A program made the position numbers and the translations under genes. From contig MU385722.1 in NCBI GenBank assembly GCA_022497155.1, positions 434,001-498,000 on the forward strand: 64,000 nucleotides of DNA, written 5' to 3'. Position 1 is the stretch's first letter. Each line of letters starts with the position of its first letter. This stretch comes from Whalleya microplaca (lineage: Eukaryota > Ascomycota > Sordariomycetes > Xylariales > Xylariaceae). The notes under the pieces were generated by a model, which had not been told where the DNA came from, searched no databases, and was given only the letters and a program-made list of their open reading frames with translations. This document shows, one piece after another, positions 12,301 to 23,424 of the stretch.

Positions 12301-12740
12301 CCGGTCGAGGCATGCACGGAGTAATTTTTCGCAGTGGCATCATCACTGAAGGACTCGCCCTTGATCGTAGGTAGGATCTGAACAAGCGTCGACTTATACA
12401 TCGACGCTACGACAGTGCCTTGATCATCATCCCCGTCATCGTGCTGGTCGAGGATGGCTCGGAGAGATTCCGCATCGCAATCACCGTCACATTCCACGCT
12501 GACAGCAGGGAAAAGATCCGACTTGAATTCCTGGAACAGCCTGAGTCCGGAGTGGGCCGCAATCTTGGCCGCGACGCGAGCGCTGTGGTCGGTCGACTTC
12601 AGCTCGACGATATATCGTCGTGGCGCAGCAACCTCGGGCGCCTCTGTTTTGTTGAACTTGACTTGCTCAGGGGCTTGAGCTGCCCACGCTACGGTGGAGG
12701 CGCTAAGAAGCGCCAGCAGGGACGCACTCACGCGCATCAT
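9383..12740 (-). CDS. Secreted subtilisin-like serine protease (S8, Vpr-type, with PA insert)
   Basis: At least nine exons: 12740-12213, 12153-12093, 11999-11903, 11851-11737, 11670-10878, 10797-10105, 10044-9936, 9886-9799 and a last exon ending at 9383; about 950 residues. A signal peptide (RVSASLLALLSASTVAWA) is followed by an I9-type propeptide. The catalytic triad is Asp167 (AIVDSG), His215 (GHGTH) and Ser531 (SGTSMATP); the Ser loop is rebuilt by splicing at 10878/10797. A PA-like insert lies at about 330-470, and an Fn3-like C-terminal region follows. Eight introns of 44-93 nt is many for this family. The last junction is doubtful: the best acceptor (exon start 9725, after a CTAAC branch point) is one base out of phase, while an acceptor giving exon start 9754 restores the frame with a 44-nt intron. 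TATATAAG-like sequence lies near 12818, upstream of the start. Confidence 0.9.
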
Positions 12741-13764
12741 AGTAAAGGAATATGTGCAAAGGACACGATGGTGTGCCTCTCCTTCAACTCGCGACGCAAC
12801 ATCGTGAACGAGTCCTTATATATAAGATATATCTTCATCGACATGTCGATCTCGTATGTTAGTACCTCGTATTAATTGCAAGCAGTTGATGGCATTCCGA
12901 TTGTTCCATTTGTTGTTACTGTTGATGCTCCACCGAAATGTGGCGTCGGACGAGGTTGTTCCCTTGGCGCGATGCTGGTTTAGGTCGTGATGCTCCGGCA
13001 TACTACAACGTAGCATAATTTAGTCGCGTTTAGCGGGTATTAGCCCCGAATTAGGTAGGTCCTTTAGCTGCATTTGGGCAGTACTCTGCCAAAATACGGA
13101 TATGCTACATCCTTATAGGAGGCACTGAGAGTAATACGAGGGGATTAGGCTATACTCATATTCTCGAGTCAAATACCTAGAACTCGGTGTACAAACTATA
13201 CTCGATGAGTCTGTAGGTAGGTTGGATGAGTATAGCGTGTGCCCTAAAGAAAGGATAATTTAACTTCCTCTGTCCTTCAGGGGGTTCGCAGTATTCGCCA
13301 TCTAATATGCTAAACACAAGATTCAGTATCCTGTCCATTGAGTTTCATACACTTGCAGCTGTAGAACGATATCATACCAGTATCGACCTCCTACTGAGAG
13401 GTCCAGTAAATGAGCTAATACCTAGAACGAATATCAATAGCGCTGTTTGGAATCGAGCCTAACTCACTCTGTATGCTCAGCCACAGCTCCGGCTCCCCAA
13501 ATGGTATCCACTGTGAAAGTGTGCCCTATAGGGCTGATGCGGGCCTACATACTACGTTGTATGGTCACCGCCTGTGCACATATAAAAGGGACTCTGCCCC
13601 TACAGTTTCACCTTGCACCTGTCAACTCATCATGCTTCTCATTGCTTTGTCCCGTGTCGATATCGATGACAGACCCATATTTAACATGTACATAAAAGAA
13701 GTCTGAATTGTAAATGTGATGTTGAATGGACACTACAAGGTGGTGCCTTTAATCTGGCTTAAAG
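12741..13764. other. Intergenic, A+T-rich
   Basis: Upstream region of the subtilase. No coding sequence beyond short random frames. Confidence 0.5.
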
Positions 13765-13895
13765 ATAAGTGCAGAGTTAATGAGACTTAATTGGTTTGAG
13801 GCTCAGCTAATTAGAGTCGAGGATGGTCCTGCACCATATACGCAATACCTATTGAATGCCTTGTACTGTACTAGTCCTTGACCCTCAAATCAACA
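13765..13895 (+). repeat. Solo-LTR-like relic, copy 1
   Basis: About 130 bp related to sequences near 30348, 61976 and 63773, all on the plus strand. The shared core is GTTRATGAGACTT at the left and CTAGTCCTTGACCCTCAAAT then CAACA at the right. The 5' boundary is blurred in this copy. See the copy at 30348 for the clearest ends. Confidence 0.55.
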
Positions 13896-16159
13896 CGTCG
13901 CTATTCTGCTAGATGTCCTAGGGAGTAGCTATGTGGCCAAATTCGGCTTCAAGGAGTATTATATCATGGCATTGCATCATGAAATCAAAGCAGCTAGTGC
14001 ATGAGTCAAGAAAGGATTTATCCATGATACTGGATCGTTTATATCACAGATTCTGGAAGTCTGTATAATATTTCATGCCGGGGTAAAGATGAGACATGTT
14101 CAAGTCCCCATAACATTTAAGTGGAAGTCGAAGGACTTTCGCCGATTCTTTCACTAGGTAGACTCGACTGTCATTCTATCTTTAGAATAGATGTTTTCAC
14201 TTTAATGATTCTTTAGGATGACTTGAGAGCCTCGTTCGGACTTGCCTCTCCCACTTCGCCTTCGTGCATGTGAATGAAACTAGTCGATGAGCTCCATTCC
14301 AAGCTTAATATATCGGTAATACATTTTCTGGTGTGCTTAGGGGCTGAATATCCATTCAAGAACCTGTACATAATCTTCCTATCGAACTTCTTTATATGTC
14401 GAGATTTAGGGGCCAATAGGCATCGGTAGTAGTCCCCCACTAGGCAATTCCCATTGCTGGACCCCTCCGACAAAAGGGTATCTAATATTCAAGGTGGCAC
14501 TCGAATATCTAGTACTAGCTATATACCACAACCATCCGACCAATGGTTGTGACAGGAACTATGATGTATTCAGCCGCCTCGTGACCCTGAACATAAGCCT
14601 CAAACAACTTAGTCAATCTACTCAATTTCAAGGTGAGAAGCTTGTTCATAGCGCATGCTGCGGAATACACTACAGTGTTTATCACTTCAAATGGGGTTAA
14701 GGTATATCTCGTATATTCTGTAAAGGTGTTCGAGACGAACCTCCAGCTAAAATATGAGACGTGAAACCGGGAGCCGAGCAATATCAATTGATATGTTATA
14801 CTTGTTAATATTTAACTTCATCCAAAACTCACAACGCGTCTTATTATATGACTCTTTAGTGTGTAACAAAGACAACCGAAAGAACAGAGATAACGTTTCT
14901 GTATATTCACAAGAAATTCTAGTGAGTAACGAGGACCATACCCGTCTAGCTACAACGTGTAAGGGAAAGCAATATGGAGAACAGTACACTTATCATTGAT
15001 AATCAGCTATCATATTCAGGTTATATAGTTCATATTTGCCATATGAGAAGCTCCTTGACACAGAATGTGCTACTTTGAATTTATTTCCATGTTTGTTATA
15101 AGGGACCCTAGCTCAGATAACTGACCTGCTAGGTTGAGGACTAATGATGAGGGCTAGACCAATTTGCTCGGATACAGATTGCCGGGGCAAGACAACAGAT
15201 ATAGAAGAAGGGGGCTAATCGTAAAAATCTTTTCAACCTCAATTAGATAGTTAAACCACTAGCTTAGGGGCGATCGATCATCGATAATATCAAATCACAT
15301 GCACGAAATCTCATCAACCTCTCCTCTCCATAGTCAAGTCCTTAGATTTGATTAGTCATCGTTTCAGCTCTTAGAAGACACTTTTCTGTCTTAGGATGGG
15401 GTTTGCTAGTTTCACAAGCCCTTTCTATGTTCATAAGATACTGTAGAACTCATCACACTACGAGCTAAACACCTACCTCTCCCTTAGTATCCAACTAAAA
15501 CCCAATACTCAAGCTATATGAGGGGTAGATCTTCCTCTTTTCTATAACACACAATAGAACACCTAAATCAATTTTCTATATGCAAGAAATAGGGACTAAG
15601 GTACTTAGTTGATGTAGTGATGTTTGTAGTCATCCATAGATGACGACATAACGCTAATAGACACGGAATGAGGCTTTTATGTCGTACTTTCATATGATTA
15701 GAGTAGGTATTTGAATGATGGAGGTAAACTATATACGCAATGATACAGTTTGTACAATAAAAATATGTTGCAAGGCTATAGTATACGTATGCACCTGGGC
15801 AACAATAATCGCACAGCAACGAATCTTGGTCTTTGTGGTATATTAATCATACTGCCTTATATGTGGACGGTGCCGACTTATGGCAAATTCCGTAGCGACC
15901 TACGGGGCCGCGGACGTGCTCAAGACAAAGGGCCGATTTTCGGTCAGGCCATGGGCAGCAAGCCACTTCTCTTGCACAAGCTTACTAGTTTACCAACAAG
16001 CAGGATTCAACCTAGAACACACGATCGAGCTAATTGCCAGCTGAACCTCCGAGTTATGGAGTGATGCATCGTGCATGGAAAAAATCGGTGATCGGCTTCG
16101 GGAGCAGACTATTGGGTGATTGACAACCAGCCCGATGGGGCGGCTCCGTACAGAATTAC
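13896..16159. other. Gene-poor A+T-rich region
   Basis: More than 2 kb of mostly A+T-rich sequence with dense stops in all frames. I see no gene, RNA or further clear repeat. The base composition resembles RIP-affected fungal DNA. Confidence 0.5.
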
Positions 16160-16168
16160 TTATCAGAT
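16160..16168 (-). promoter_or_regulatory. Candidate iron-GATA (SreA/Sre-type) site
   Basis: The minus strand reads ATCTGATAA, an exact match to the ATCWGATAA site known for fungal iron-responsive GATA repressors. It lies about 300 nt upstream of a siderophore-transporter gene, a known target class. About one such 9-mer is expected by chance in 64 kb, so the support comes from its position. Confidence 0.45.
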
Positions 16169-16464
16169 CATCGTGATAAAGCGCAGCATTGATCAATCCC
16201 CGTCTAGTCCCGTCGCTAGGCGGGCCTCGCTAATTTTCGGGACTGGCCTCGACCCATCGCGACGCGAGTCCGATGGAGCTAAGTGACTGCATTTGGTAAT
16301 AGCGAACGGAATTTAGCCAGTATGAGTCTAGTGTTGTGCGATCTGGAATCCTTCGACTAAATACATGCATAGGTATATATGTACAGCTGAGCCAAGCACA
16401 GGTTGAAGGGTATTCCCTTCACGATACCCTCGCATGATCAGTGCTTCTCTTTTTTTTTTGAAAG

Positions 16465-18390
16465 ATGTTGGCAAAGCTTGGTTTCTCTGGACACAGGTCC
16501 GATGACAATGAAATTGTCCAGGTCCCAGCGAACGGCAAGAACTCAGGAGTCTCGCCTGAAGATGGCAAGCCCGCAGACACGCTGATTACAGAGGGCAACC
16601 AAGATGGTGTCAGAGCCATCGAAGCCATCACAATATCTTGGACGAAGACCTCGCTTGGAATTGTCTATGTCTGGTAAGCATCAACATCTAGTTTAACCGA
16701 TCAACATACTCAATGCATGCGTTTAGCATGTTCTTCATCTACTTCGTACGCGCATTCCAGTCATCCATTACCAGCAACTTGACTGCGTACGTCGTCAGCG
16801 GCTTCGACCAGCATTCCTTGATCCCGGTCATCAGCATCGTGTCTAATTCCATAGGGGCTGCATGCACTATGCCTGTAGCCAAGATCCTCAATCTATGGGA
16901 TCGTTCAAAGGGGTTTCTTGCTATGGCTATCCTATCCCTTGTCGGAATCATACTCATGGCAACATGCACCAATATCGCGATTTACTGTGCCGCCCAGGTA
17001 AGTATCGCCACCAAGTCATCTTTAATTTGATAGTCGCTAAGTATTTAAACCCCAGGTCTTCTTCACTGTGGGCTTTACCAGTCTAATCTACAGCGTGGAT
17101 GTCCTGACGGCTGATACTTCGAAACTATCCAACCGAGGTCTCGCGTTCGCTTTCACCTCGTCGCCGTACATCATCACGGCCTTTGCGGGGCCCAAGGCCG
17201 CGGAGAAATTCTACGAGTTCAACTGGCGATGGGCGTTTGGATGTTGGGCAATCGTGTTGCCCGTCGTAGTCCTGCCGCTGTTCTTTGTCATGCAATGGAA
17301 TCTCAGAAGGGCCAAGAGAAACGGCATCTTGCAGGAGAAGCCATCGGGTAGGACTCTGGTACAGAGCGTCATCTTCTATGTCATCGAGTTTGACCGTAAG
17401 TCACACACCTACATAATCCCGAAATTTAGCGCAATAGCTAACGCAGCAAAATCTACAGTCCTCGGGGTTATTCTTTTGGCAGGGGGCCTGGTCCTGTTCC
17501 TTCTCCCCTTTTCCATAGCCGGCACAACGGCGGATTCATGGCGCTCTGGCTCCATTATTACGATGCTTGTCATCGGCTTCGTGATGCTAATCGCGTTTGG
17601 TATCGTCGAGCGCTTCGTTGCGCCCAAGCCCTTTCTTCCCTACAGATTGCTTGTGTCGCGAACAGTCATGGGCGCGTGTCTACAGGATCTAACATACCAG
17701 GTTGCCTACTACTGCTGGAACAGCTACTTCTCTTCGTACCTGCAGGTTGTTTATGACCTGAGTATTTCGGAAGCCGGCTATATCGGCGGGATATTCGACA
17801 TCGTCTCAGCTACCTGGCTGCTAGGCGCGGGTTATCTGATGCGCAGAACGGGCCGTTTCCGATGGCTCCTACAGATAGCTGTACCATTGTACATCCTTTT
17901 TGTCGGGCTACTTATCTACTTCCGGAAGCCTGGCACCAATATCGGATTTATCATTATGTGCGAGATCCTCATTGCGTTAGCCGGCGGTACGATGATCGTT
18001 TGTCAGCAGGTCGCCGTCATGGCTGCCTCCGACCACAACGATGTGGCGGCCGTCCTGGCACTGCTGAGTCTTTTCGGCAATGTGGGAGGTGCCGTGGGAA
18101 ATGCGATCTCGGGCGCCGTCTGGACCAACACTCTGCCCGCTACGCTCCAGCGCCTTCTGCCAGAGTCGGCGAAGGCGGACTGGGAGTCGATATACGACAG
18201 CCTGGATGTGCAGCTGAGCTACCCGATGGGCGATGAAGTTCGGTCGGCCATCATCGAGGCCTACGCTCAGACACAGACGTGGATGATCACGGCGGGCACT
18301 GTTATCATGGCCCTGTCCTTAGGCTGGATGATGATGATTAAGAATATCAGGTTGGACGAGATCCAGCAAACCAAGGGGGTGCTGTTCTAG
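16465..18390 (+). CDS. Siderophore iron transporter, MFS family (Sit1/MirB type)
   Basis: Exons 16465-16673, 16727-16997, 17056-17395 and 17459-18390 join in phase to 583 residues. A polar N-terminal tail of about 55 residues precedes the membrane domain. Segments typical of siderophore-iron transporters follow: SSITSNLTAYVVSGF, then SVDVLTADTSKLSNRGLAFA and FTSSPYIITAFAGPKAAE, and near the end SLFGNVGGAVGNAISGAVW. Fourteen transmembrane helices are expected for this family. It should import ferric siderophores across the plasma membrane by proton symport. The third intron (17396-17458) is 63 nt with no stop, so retention would keep the frame. A candidate iron-GATA site lies 300 nt upstream. 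No siderophore synthetase is in the window. Confidence 0.92.
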
Positions 18391-19241
18391 AGTGTGGGAT
18401 CTGTGTCCTTGAAACTATTGGTCATTGGCAACTGGCAGACCTCTTAAAAAGCTGTCGAACTTACGTACATATTTCCCAGGTTATATAAACCTGCACTCAT
18501 AATCGCACGTATTGTACTCGTTAATACAGAACCATATGTTGAGTAGGGTCTTAGAAATAATAAAGTATACCATCATCCCTCAAAAAGATTTACTGCTTTT
18601 ATATAGGTCACCCTCCATTTCTCTTGTTCCAGTGGACTCTTCTCCTATGGCCTTGTAACATCTCTCACAATAATCTTCACTATTGCTCCCTTATAGATGA
18701 AGAGTAGTTGGCTATCCGGTTCAGGTATGTAGTTGGGTAGGGAGAACCCCTATCATCCGCTTGTAATTACTGACATACAATGTCATAACTGCATAGAGTA
18801 AACTGTCCGTGTACAACCGCAAGAAACCATGATACGATAAAATCAAGAGTCTTTACAGAAAGTTATCTTTTTATACTTATATATATACATATAAATCTAT
18901 ATATATATATTTATTCCTTTAAGCTGAGTGGTAGCATGGCTGGTAGTGTTCGTAAGCCCCGGACCCGAGAGTTAGGTACGTACTTAAGTACCTAGGTACA
19001 GCGTACGCCAAGCTAGCAGGGCTGAGATTAGTGCAGATAGGGCCAGACCGATAGGCCCAGACAGGACGTTTCCACGGATCTCGGCATCCAACCCAGGGCT
19101 GCCCAGCCAATGCTTCTTTCAATTGTTTCGTAACAACATCGTCTTCCTCAACGAGCCCACATCAACAACCTCCACCTCCACACTGCTAAGACCGCGTACG
19201 GGGACGCGCGCAATGCGCCAATACCTTGGCAATCCGTCCCA
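18391..19241. other. Intergenic with AT microsatellite
   Basis: Non-coding A+T-rich region. A run of imperfect TA repeats lies at about 18874-18912. No other element recognised. Confidence 0.5.
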
Positions 19242-20672
19242 ATGATTTTTCGTCCGAGCAAGTGCTTCAATTCCCTCTCGAATTCCAAACTCCTCGGCCA
19301 GCCTGGCATCCGCGCTCTCGTGCTGCTATCCGCACTCGTCTCGCTCTACGCGGTGTACGGCGTCTTCAACTTCTACCGCGACCCGCTGTCCATCTTCTTC
19401 TCCGAGGAACATGGCTTCGACCCATTCTACTCGTCCGTGCGGCAGGCGGAGGCCGACGGTTTCATCGATGCCCTGAAGGAAAACCCCGACTTAACCCGAC
19501 GCCTGGGAAAGGCCGGCGACAGCCCTCAGATCTGCGCCGTGTTCATGACTATAGGGCGGGATATCGAGGGGAGACAGTACATCGACAGCGCCGTGGGCTC
19601 CTTCCTGGCGAACATGACAAGAGCCGAGCGGGAGGCCATACACCTGAAGATCTTCTTCGCCGACGTGCCGAACCCCGAGACCCAGCACAAGAGCTACGCG
19701 AGCTTCGCGAACGCCGGCATCGTCGACGACATAATCACCTACCCGGCCACCCTCCCCGACTGGGGCAAGGAGATGAAGATGCGCACGCTGCAGCGCTGGG
19801 CCAGCGACCGCGCGAACAAGCACGCGCTGGAGCGGAAAACCGTGCACGACTACGCGTACGCCCTGGACCAGTGCGCCAAGACCACCGACGCGCCCTACAT
19901 CGCCATGCTCGAGGGCGACATCCTCCTCGCCGACGGCTGGGCTGCGCGGACCCTCAAGAACCTGCGCCTCATCGAGGAAACCATGAAGGATCCCCGGCGG
20001 CGCGACCCCGAGCGCGGGCAGATCGACCCCGGCAGGCCAAACAGTTGGCTCTACCTACGCCTGTTCAACCAGGAACGGAGCACCGGGTGGGCGGGCGGCA
20101 CCGGGTTCCGCGACAACAACGTGCACGTCATCTCGCTCGCCGTAGGCATCCCGCTCCTAATCATCCTGCTCCTGCTGCGCCGCCTAGTCCTGCCTTACCA
20201 CCTAGCCCGACACCTCGACGCGGGCGTCCTCTTCGTCGTCTGCGCGCTCGGCGTGCCGCTGTGCATATGGCTGTTCTACGCGTCGGGCAAGGCGTCGCTC
20301 GTCGGCTCGCCGCGCGGCCTGCGCGAGGAGTGGTTCGGCTGCTGCAACCAGGCGCTCGTGTACAACTCCGCGCACGCGCCGGAGCTGGCGGGCTTCCTGT
20401 TCGCGGCCACGGCGCGCGATCGCCCGGGCCGCAGCGACATGCTGCCCAAGGACTTCGCGTGGGACCGCGGGCTCGCGCGCGTCAGCGCGTACCCGATGCT
20501 GGCGCAGCACGCGGGCCGCGTCAGCGCCATCGATACCAGCTCCGATGAGGCGAAGCGGGTGTGGAGTATGGCGTTTGAGAGCTTGAGGCCGGCGAAGTTG
20601 GCGTATGAGCATATGAGGGATGTTAGGGAGCTGTTCGGTGGTGATGCGGCTGTAGATATCAGGGCGGGATAG
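19242..20672 (+). CDS. PGAP4-like membrane glycosyltransferase (GPI glycan modification type)
   Basis: Single-exon gene of 476 residues, GC-rich. One N-terminal transmembrane anchor (residues 23-43) precedes the glycosyltransferase core. The core holds an acidic sugar-nucleotide/metal motif LEGDILLADGW (223-233) and is interrupted by a hairpin of two transmembrane segments (about 295-313 and 327-347). It then resumes with REEWFGCCNQALVYN. A GT fold split by two membrane helices is the hallmark of PGAP4/TMEM246 (CAZy GT109), the Golgi enzyme that adds GalNAc to GPI anchors. Fungal homologues are usually annotated only as 'integral membrane protein'. The sugar added here is unknown. An overlapping 440-codon open frame starting at 19226 is an Arg/Pro-rich shadow of the GC-rich gene. 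Confidence 0.78.
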   Translation: MIFRPSKCFNSLSNSKLLGQPGIRALVLLSALVSLYAVYGVFNFYRDPLSIFFSEEHGFDPFYSSVRQAEADGFIDALKENPDLTRRLGKAGDSPQICAVFMTIGRDIEGRQYIDSAVGSFLANMTRAEREAIHLKIFFADVPNPETQHKSYASFANAGIVDDIITYPATLPDWGKEMKMRTLQRWASDRANKHALERKTVHDYAYALDQCAKTTDAPYIAMLEGDILLADGWAARTLKNLRLIEETMKDPRRRDPERGQIDPGRPNSWLYLRLFNQERSTGWAGGTGFRDNNVHVISLAVGIPLLIILLLLRRLVLPYHLARHLDAGVLFVVCALGVPLCIWLFYASGKASLVGSPRGLREEWFGCCNQALVYNSAHAPELAGFLFAATARDRPGRSDMLPKDFAWDRGLARVSAYPMLAQHAGRVSAIDTSSDEAKRVWSMAFESLRPAKLAYEHMRDVRELFGGDAAVDIRAG

Positions 20673-21619
20673 ACTACGTAGTTGGAGGGAACGCGCTGGA
20701 GGCTCTGGTGGACGCGCGAGAAGTGCCGTATCATGTTAATAGGGAAGTGTTGGATTCAAGCTACTAGGCAGTGCAGGTTACCCCCTGGAATAATGTAAAT
20801 TCCGCCGTAGGGAGATATAGCGGGAAGAGCCCGCTATAAGGAAATGTTTCAATATCAACAAGGCAGATGAAGTATTATGAAGCTATAATTATAAGAGAAA
20901 TACATATCTATAAAATCGCCGTAAGGGGATTTAACAGACATATAAATTCACTACAAAGTCACTCCTTTATATTCTTATAGTGGTCGACCTGAGACGACAA
21001 TAATTTGAAAGATTGTATGATTGATCCTCATTTTCGGCACCAGTCAACTATCTCTGGCAACAATATATATTGACTTCTGACAACTAAACTGGTAATTATC
21101 TGTGGAACTTTTCAATGTGCTTGGTACTCGACAGGACGCGGCCGATTCCCGACCGAACATACAGGTAGTACCGGTCTCCACCTCCCGCCAGTATCTACAT
21201 TATTTGGGTCTATGTTGAACTGTGGAAGGCAGAAGCTTTGTATGGAATCTATTGTGATCCCGTAAACTGAAGGAATTATATGGATTCTTTGACTTCTCTG
21301 CTTCTCGAATCATAGGTAGAATCCCATTTCTAGTACTGCATTAGCCTGTTGCCCCGCAACTACGGCAGCGACTTTTGATAGTCGATACCAATCGCCAGCT
21401 AACCATCAAGCAAGCCTTCAAAGGCTCTCCCCTAATAGTCTTCTATTAGATATTATTTTCGAGTTATTGAACATTGCTTTTTTGGAGTTATTGTTCGCTG
21501 TCATATCGTATAGATATTTCAAACGTCGAAACATTATCGTTGATGCTTACCGTCCTACCCCTTCTCATTGGTATGCTAGGACCACAACCAGCACCCGACA
21601 TCCCTTGCTCCTGTGTGGT
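20673..21619. other. Intergenic
   Basis: Non-coding, moderately A+T-rich. No element recognised. Confidence 0.5.
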
Positions 21620-21954
21620 GCAACCATCACTTTTAATATAAGTACAAAATTAAACCAAGCACACCCAACACTCGTCTAAAACATGTCAATGGTTGTGAGG
21701 TCGGTTAGCACAGCGGCACAGACGCCCGGCAGCCAATATAAGCCTCCGAAGAAAACCTAACACGGCATTTAGTCGACGCACAGACAGAGCCAGACACGAG
21801 CCCCTACAGCTGCGTTCGAACCCCAAAATGAGCAGGCAGAATTTTGAGACCGAGAGAGTCTCTCTGTGCTGAGAGGGATGTATCATCGCATAGAAAGCTA
21901 AGAGTGAGGCGTGTTGGTATGTTGTGCCACGATGATTGCGCAACCATCACTTTT
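21620..21954. repeat. Insertion flanked by 15-bp direct repeats; candidate SINE or Pol III RNA locus
   Basis: The 15-mer GCAACCATCACTTTT occurs exactly at 21620-21634 and again at 21940-21954, enclosing 305 bp. This looks like a target-site duplication. Inside, on the plus strand, TTAGCACAGCGG (21705-21716) resembles a Pol III A box and GCGTTCGAACCCC (21812-21824) a B box. Eight T residues follow at 21951-21958. GGTTGTG (21691-21697) can pair with CGCAACC (21939-21945), which would close a long RNA. A tRNA-derived SINE is the simplest reading; a structured Pol III transcript is the alternative. The orientation is not certain. Confidence 0.4.
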
Positions 21955-22449
21955 TTTTGGTTCTTTTCTATTTATCCCTTCTCTAGGGAATGACAGTTGC
22001 TTAAATGGCTGTCTAATTTTTGTTGCCTGAGACTCTTACAGTTGGTGCGGTTTTCCTCTTATATTTAAAACAGCTTCGCTACAGTGTGGGAGCATAAGTG
22101 AGAATAGACAGCCACAGAGACAATAGATTATTAATAACCCTTTCAAACAGTTTACTATGTGTGAAAGCGCAAGGTGTGGCGTTGTACAAATTGTATTGAA
22201 CTACTGGTCTTTATATTTATGATACACATTGCACTGGTGCATTGAATTCAACATAGCATCATCAATGTTATATGGATTGGTTCTAGATAGGAGTAAGAAA
22301 TCATACTTACCTCTTTTGAATTGACTAGAGTCTAACTACTGCCACGCGAAGCTGATTGCACACTTCTCATGATGACTTACCTTTATTACACCATCGAAGC
22401 GAGTTTGCGGGACTACTGCAGTACTCAAGGCGCGCATTTAATACTAACC
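21955..22449. other. Intergenic
   Basis: 3' flank of the HMG-box gene. Starts with the T-run noted for the preceding element; otherwise nothing recognised. Confidence 0.5.
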
Positions 22450-23424
22450 TTACCCACCCATACTCAAGTCGTCAGGATTGACACACAAGCCGCCCTCAGG
22501 AGCATAGCTGTACACCACAGACCCCGGATCCGTAGGCCATCCAGGAAACGCAGGCGCATTATTTTTACGGTCCTTACGACTCCAGCCATATCCGCTCAAG
22601 TCAACCTCATCATCCTCAGCACTCCGGCCCAAGGGATATCGCTTCCGCCTGGGATTAAAGCTCCAATCAGGGAAGAGAGCCGCATGGCACTCGGCCTCGA
22701 CGCGGGCGTACTCGTCGAACCGCTCCCGCACCGCCTCGCTCTCCACGTTCCAGCTGGCGCCGAAGATAAGGCCGTGGCATGCGCCGCCCGGCCTCTCGCG
22801 CTTCAGCGCCGCGAGCTGGGCGGAGAGCGGCGCGTGCCGGAGCCAGTGGACCAGCCGCCGCTGGTGCGTAGTGCGGTAGATTATGAAGGCGTTCATCGGG
22901 CGGTTGATCTGGCCCGTCTTCGGGCTGAAGCGCTTGTCTTTCGGCCGGCGGATGAGGGTCTCCGGGTCGATGTCCTGGACTGCTGTTATGTCCTGCAGGA
23001 GCACGCTCAGGGGCGCCGGTAGGACGATTCCCTGGGTGGCTTTGTTGATGCGACGCTTCCCCTTTGGCGCTGGCTTCCGCTTTCGCCGTCGTGGCTTTTC
23101 CCCCTTGGTCTTTGGCGGCGTGCTTGGGATCGCTTGGTCCCAGGGGGGAAACATCCCTGGTTCCGGATTGAGTGGGAGCTCGGGGAATGGATTCTCCGGC
23201 ATAGGAAAGGGCATAGGAAAGGGCATCGGGAACGGATACCAAGGGAGATACAGTTGTCCCGGGGGTGCACTTACGTACGGAGCGTGCATTGAATAATCAT
23301 ATTCCGCCGGCTGGGGCAGGGGTGGCGCTTCAGCTTCATGGTCTTGAACAGGAGGCTGATCAGGAACAGAGTAGTCCAACAGCCGCGGATCAATGCAAGA
23401 TACAAAAGGGATCTCCTGCTCCAT
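22450..23424 (-). CDS. HMG-box (MATA_HMG-like) DNA-binding protein
   Basis: Single-exon gene of 324 residues. The N-terminal 100 residues are Pro-rich with a short tandem repeat of the tripeptide FPM around 66-76. A basic stretch (residues 109-125, PRRRKRKPAPKGKRR) is a likely nuclear signal. The HMG box spans about 173-262: NRPMNAFIIYR opens it, and WNVESEAVRERFDEYA plus FPDWSFNPRRKR close it, the pattern of mating-type-related fungal HMG boxes. Between helix 1 and helix 2 there is an unusual insert of about 20 residues (roughly 195-218). The box has no intron, unlike classical MAT1-2-1 genes. The neighbours (dynactin p25 and others) are not those of a usual MAT locus, so I call it an HMG regulator rather than a mating-type gene. 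It is divergent from the p25 gene. Confidence 0.8.
   Translation of the reverse strand: MEQEIPFVSCIDPRLLDYSVPDQPPVQDHEAEAPPLPQPAEYDYSMHAPYVSAPPGQLYLPWYPFPMPFPMPFPMPENPFPELPLNPEPGMFPPWDQAIPSTPPKTKGEKPRRRKRKPAPKGKRRINKATQGIVLPAPLSVLLQDITAVQDIDPETLIRRPKDKRFSPKTGQINRPMNAFIIYRTTHQRRLVHWLRHAPLSAQLAALKRERPGGACHGLIFGASWNVESEAVRERFDEYARVEAECHAALFPDWSFNPRRKRYPLGRSAEDDEVDLSGYGWSRKDRKNNAPAFPGWPTDPGSVVYSYAPEGGLCVNPDDLSMGG

Noticed and set aside
17068..18390. Single long ORF as the whole transporter
   Set aside because: It contains a 63-nt in-phase intron and lacks the N-terminal helices encoded by two upstream exons.
19226..20548. 440-codon open frame overlapping the PGAP4-like gene in another frame
   Set aside because: Arg/Pro/His-rich composition typical of a shadow frame in GC-rich coding DNA; the overlapping frame has clear domain features.
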